Shown piece after piece: positions 5,196 through 6,635 of a DNA stretch of 6,635 nucleotides. A program made the position numbers and the translations under genes. The notes under the pieces are model-generated. The model ran no database searches, was not told where the DNA came from, and saw only the letters and a list, made by a program, of their open reading frames with translations. The DNA comes from an uncultured Bacilli bacterium (GTDB lineage: Bacteria; Bacillota_I; Bacilli_A; RF39; UBA660). Positions within the stretch are counted from its first letter, which is position 1, and each line of letters opens with the position of its first letter. Where the stretch lies: NCBI GenBank assembly GCA_947856335.1, contig CANUCD010000056.1, positions 1 to 6,635 on the forward strand, read 5' to 3'.

Positions 5196-5203
5196 TGAAG
5201 AAA

Positions 5204-5671
5204 ATGGAAAATAAATATTATCTTGCTATAGAAGAAAAACCTAATAATTATTTTCCGATTGACTTACGAAATTTAAAAATATTTCATAATCGTATGACAA
5301 CCTCTTTAGAAGAAATAGATGCTTTAACTCTAAATTTTACTAAACAAGAAATATTAGAAGCAATAAAAGAAGCTAATTTATTAGATGTTCAAAAGACGAT
5401 GCCCCTTGTAGTAATTTATTATGAAAATAAATATACAAGAAAGATAGAAGCATTAACTAAAGAAAAAAAGTATGATATGTGGAAATTATTAGATGAAAAA
5501 TATCAAGATAAAGTGTTTGTAAATAAGATTGTTAATTTTTTAAATCATAAAATAGATGATACGAAGTTAGAAAAATTAAAGGTAAGTCGTGATAAAGAAG
5601 AGTTTTTACAAGTATTAGGTAATCTTCCATATTTTATGCAAAGAAAGTTGTATTTATATTTATATGGATAG
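5204..5671 (+). CDS. Small protein of unknown function, coupled to xer
   Basis: A 155-residue protein that I do not recognise. It has no signal peptide, membrane helix or cysteine, and is highly charged (many Lys, Glu, Asp). It begins with a beta-like stretch, Y-Y-L-A-I-E-E-K, then Y-F-P-I-D-L-R-N-L-K-I-F. Mostly helical segments follow, and it ends in an aromatic tail rich in Tyr and Leu. The chosen start is ATG 5204, 8 bases after AGGAG; a GTG nine bases earlier overlaps that site. It is the first gene of an operon with its own strong promoter, and its last 8 bases overlap the start of the Xer recombinase gene (ATGGATAG), so the two are likely co-translated. A role alongside the recombinase is possible from position alone; no DNA-binding motif is evident to me. 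Homologues in related genomes would decide whether the pairing is conserved. Confidence 0.85.
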   Translation: MENKYYLAIEEKPNNYFPIDLRNLKIFHNRMTTSLEEIDALTLNFTKQEILEAIKEANLLDVQKTMPLVVIYYENKYTRKIEALTKEKKYDMWKLLDEKYQDKVFVNKIVNFLNHKIDDTKLEKLKVSRDKEEFLQVLGNLPYFMQRKLYLYLYG

Positions 5672-6545
5672 TTATATAGATTCTTTTAAAGAGTATTTAG
5701 TAGAAGAAATTGATTATTCTAATAAAACAGGAATAACTTATAAAGAAGCCTTAAATGAATATAAAAAGTTTTTAAATACTAATCATTATTCATTTTTAAA
5801 TATTAGTAGTGATATAGCAAATCAATATAAAGCTTATTTAATTAAGAAAAACTATGAGAGTAAAACAGCTTCTTTATATTTGAGTGCAGTAAGAACTTTT
5901 TATCAATATTTAGTTGAAATAAAAGCAACTAGTAGAAATCCTTTTCTTTCAGTTCGTAATCCTAAAGTAGTAAAAAAATTACCTAATTTTTTAAATCATA
6001 GTGAAAATGAAAAATTATTTTCCTCATCTAAAATACAGGATGATTTAGGCTTTCGTAATGAATTTATTATTGAATTTTTATATACGACTGGTCTTCGGGT
6101 AAGTGAACTTTGTAATGTTAAAATGCAAGATTTTATTATGGGTGAGGGAAAACTTCGGGTTATGGGAAAGGGAAGTAAAGAGAGAATTGTTTTTTATAAA
6201 GCAAGTAATCCTAATATGTTTGATACGTATATAAATGTTATTCGTCCAAGAATTTTAAATGGGATAGAAAGTGATTATTTAATTGTAAGTAAGACAGGAA
6301 AGTTAAGTAGTAGAAGTATTGAGAAGATTGTAAAGAATATAGCTTTAAATAAAGATGTAAAAAGCAAGGTTACTCCTCATACCTTGAGACACTCTTATGC
6401 AACTGATTTATTAAATCGAGGGGCAGATATTAGAAGTGTAGGAGAGTTATTAGGTCATGAATCTTTAAGTACAACTCAAATTTATACTCATGTTACAATT
6501 GATCATTTAAAAGAGGTATATAATAAAACTCATCCTCGTAAATAA
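5664..6545 (+). CDS. xerC: XerC/XerD-family tyrosine recombinase
   Basis: A 293-residue tyrosine recombinase, full length for Xer proteins (about 295-300). The N-terminal SAM-like core-binding domain spans about 1-90 and the catalytic domain about 105-285. All six active-site residues are visible: R145 (T-G-L-R-V-S-E-L), K169 (M-G-K-G-S-K-E-R), H239 and R242 (P-H-T-L-R-H), H265 (L-L-G-H) and the nucleophile Y274 (Q-I-Y-T-H-V). The chain ends T-H-P-R-K, like the H-P-R-A end of Xer proteins. Xer recombinases resolve chromosome dimers at dif near the terminus together with FtsK. The R-S-V-x-E-L-L-G-H and late C-terminal wording lean to XerC, but C versus D cannot be settled. Nothing phage-like surrounds it. 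The start ATG overlaps the stop of the upstream unknown gene and has only a weak ribosome binding site, suggesting coupled translation. A strong terminator follows. Confidence 0.92.
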   Translation: MDSYIDSFKEYLVEEIDYSNKTGITYKEALNEYKKFLNTNHYSFLNISSDIANQYKAYLIKKNYESKTASLYLSAVRTFYQYLVEIKATSRNPFLSVRNPKVVKKLPNFLNHSENEKLFSSSKIQDDLGFRNEFIIEFLYTTGLRVSELCNVKMQDFIMGEGKLRVMGKGSKERIVFYKASNPNMFDTYINVIRPRILNGIESDYLIVSKTGKLSSRSIEKIVKNIALNKDVKSKVTPHTLRHSYATDLLNRGADIRSVGELLGHESLSTTQIYTHVTIDHLKEVYNKTHPRK

Positions 6546-6546
6546 T

Positions 6547-6575
6547 AAAGTATAACCAAAAATTATACTTTTTTT
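6547..6575 (+). terminator. Rho-independent terminator of the unknown-xer operon
   Basis: AAAGTATAA (6547-6555) pairs perfectly with TTATACTTT (6563-6571) around the 7-base loop CCAAAAA, with a T run from 6569 to 6575. It starts one base after the xer stop codon. Confidence 0.85.
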
Positions 6576-6590
6576 AATGAAAAAAAACGG

Positions 6591-6634
6591 TTCGACAAAA
6601 AATGACATAAAAAAGAATTAAAGTGTGTTATTGT
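6591..6634 (+). promoter_or_regulatory. Possible Spo0A-box promoter of the gene right of the window
   Basis: TTCGACA (6591-6597) is the exact reverse complement of the Spo0A box TGTCGAA. Ten bases further on is a partial copy sharing GACA (AATGACA, 6601-6607). ATGACA (6602-6607) is a 5/6 match to a -35. An extended -10-like TGTTATTGT lies at 6626-6634, 21 bases after it. The unusually long spacer resembles Spo0A-activated sigma-A promoters such as spoIIG. The gene itself is outside the window, so this is tentative. Confidence 0.35.
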
Positions 6635-6635
6635 G

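Noticed and set aside
5195..5203. GTG at 5195 as start of the unknown 155-residue protein (158 residues)
   Set aside because: This GTG overlaps the AGGAG ribosome binding site that is correctly spaced for ATG 5204.
4869..6545. tRNA genes near a tyrosine recombinase, suggesting an integrated mobile element
   Set aside because: The tRNA 3' ends point away from the recombinase, which is a complete Xer-type protein with its own operon. No duplicate of a tRNA 3' end and no phage or plasmid genes are visible.
1..6635. Recoded genome (TGA as tryptophan), as in Mycoplasma
   Set aside because: TGA ends two genes here, tryptophan codons are TGG, and no conserved domain is interrupted by an in-frame TGA.

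Overview
The window looks like chromosomal backbone of a low-GC Gram-positive bacterium (Bacilli, possibly one of the uncultured gut lineages near Erysipelotrichales/Mollicutes). The reasons are very AT-rich DNA, AT-rich codon choice, AGGAG-type ribosome binding sites, a YlbJ/YlbL pair known from Bacillus, and Bacillus-like tRNA bodies. The genetic code is the standard bacterial one: TGA closes the first gene and the 259-codon gene, and tryptophan is TGG. I see no transposon, phage, CRISPR or defence genes.

Layout. 1-1160 (+) holds the C-terminal end of a DedA-family membrane protein followed by two small prepilin-like proteins with textbook G|F...E cleavage sites, packed with a 4-base gap and an 8-base overlap. 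1157-2059 (-) is a YlbJ-like sporulation membrane protein. It is divergent from 2101-3120 (+), a YlbL/SepM-type membrane-anchored PDZ-Lon serine protease started at TTG. 3109-4724 (-) is a two-gene operon: a TtcA-family PP-loop tRNA thiolase, then an unrecognised 259-residue protein. 4832-5077 (-) is a compact tRNA unit with its own promoter, tRNA-CAU (probably Ile2), tRNA-Leu(UAG) and a terminator. 5151-6575 (+) is a second two-gene operon, an unrecognised 155-residue protein overlapping a complete XerC/D-type tyrosine recombinase, closed by a strong terminator. The last 60 bases appear to be the upstream region of a gene beyond the window, with a perfect match to the Spo0A box.

Common threads. 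Genes are extremely tightly packed. Both prepilins, and separately the unknown/Xer pair, overlap by a start-stop overlap of the form ATGnATAR. Predicted promoters are mostly extended -10 elements (TGnTATAMT) placed so close to the genes that leaders are only about 7-18 nt. At the ylbL/259-codon convergence each gene's terminator lies inside the other gene's coding sequence. The genes are ordinary housekeeping, sporulation and competence-type functions. The least explained parts are the two unknown proteins (3109-3888 and 5204-5671) and the possible Spo0A-controlled promoter at the right edge.
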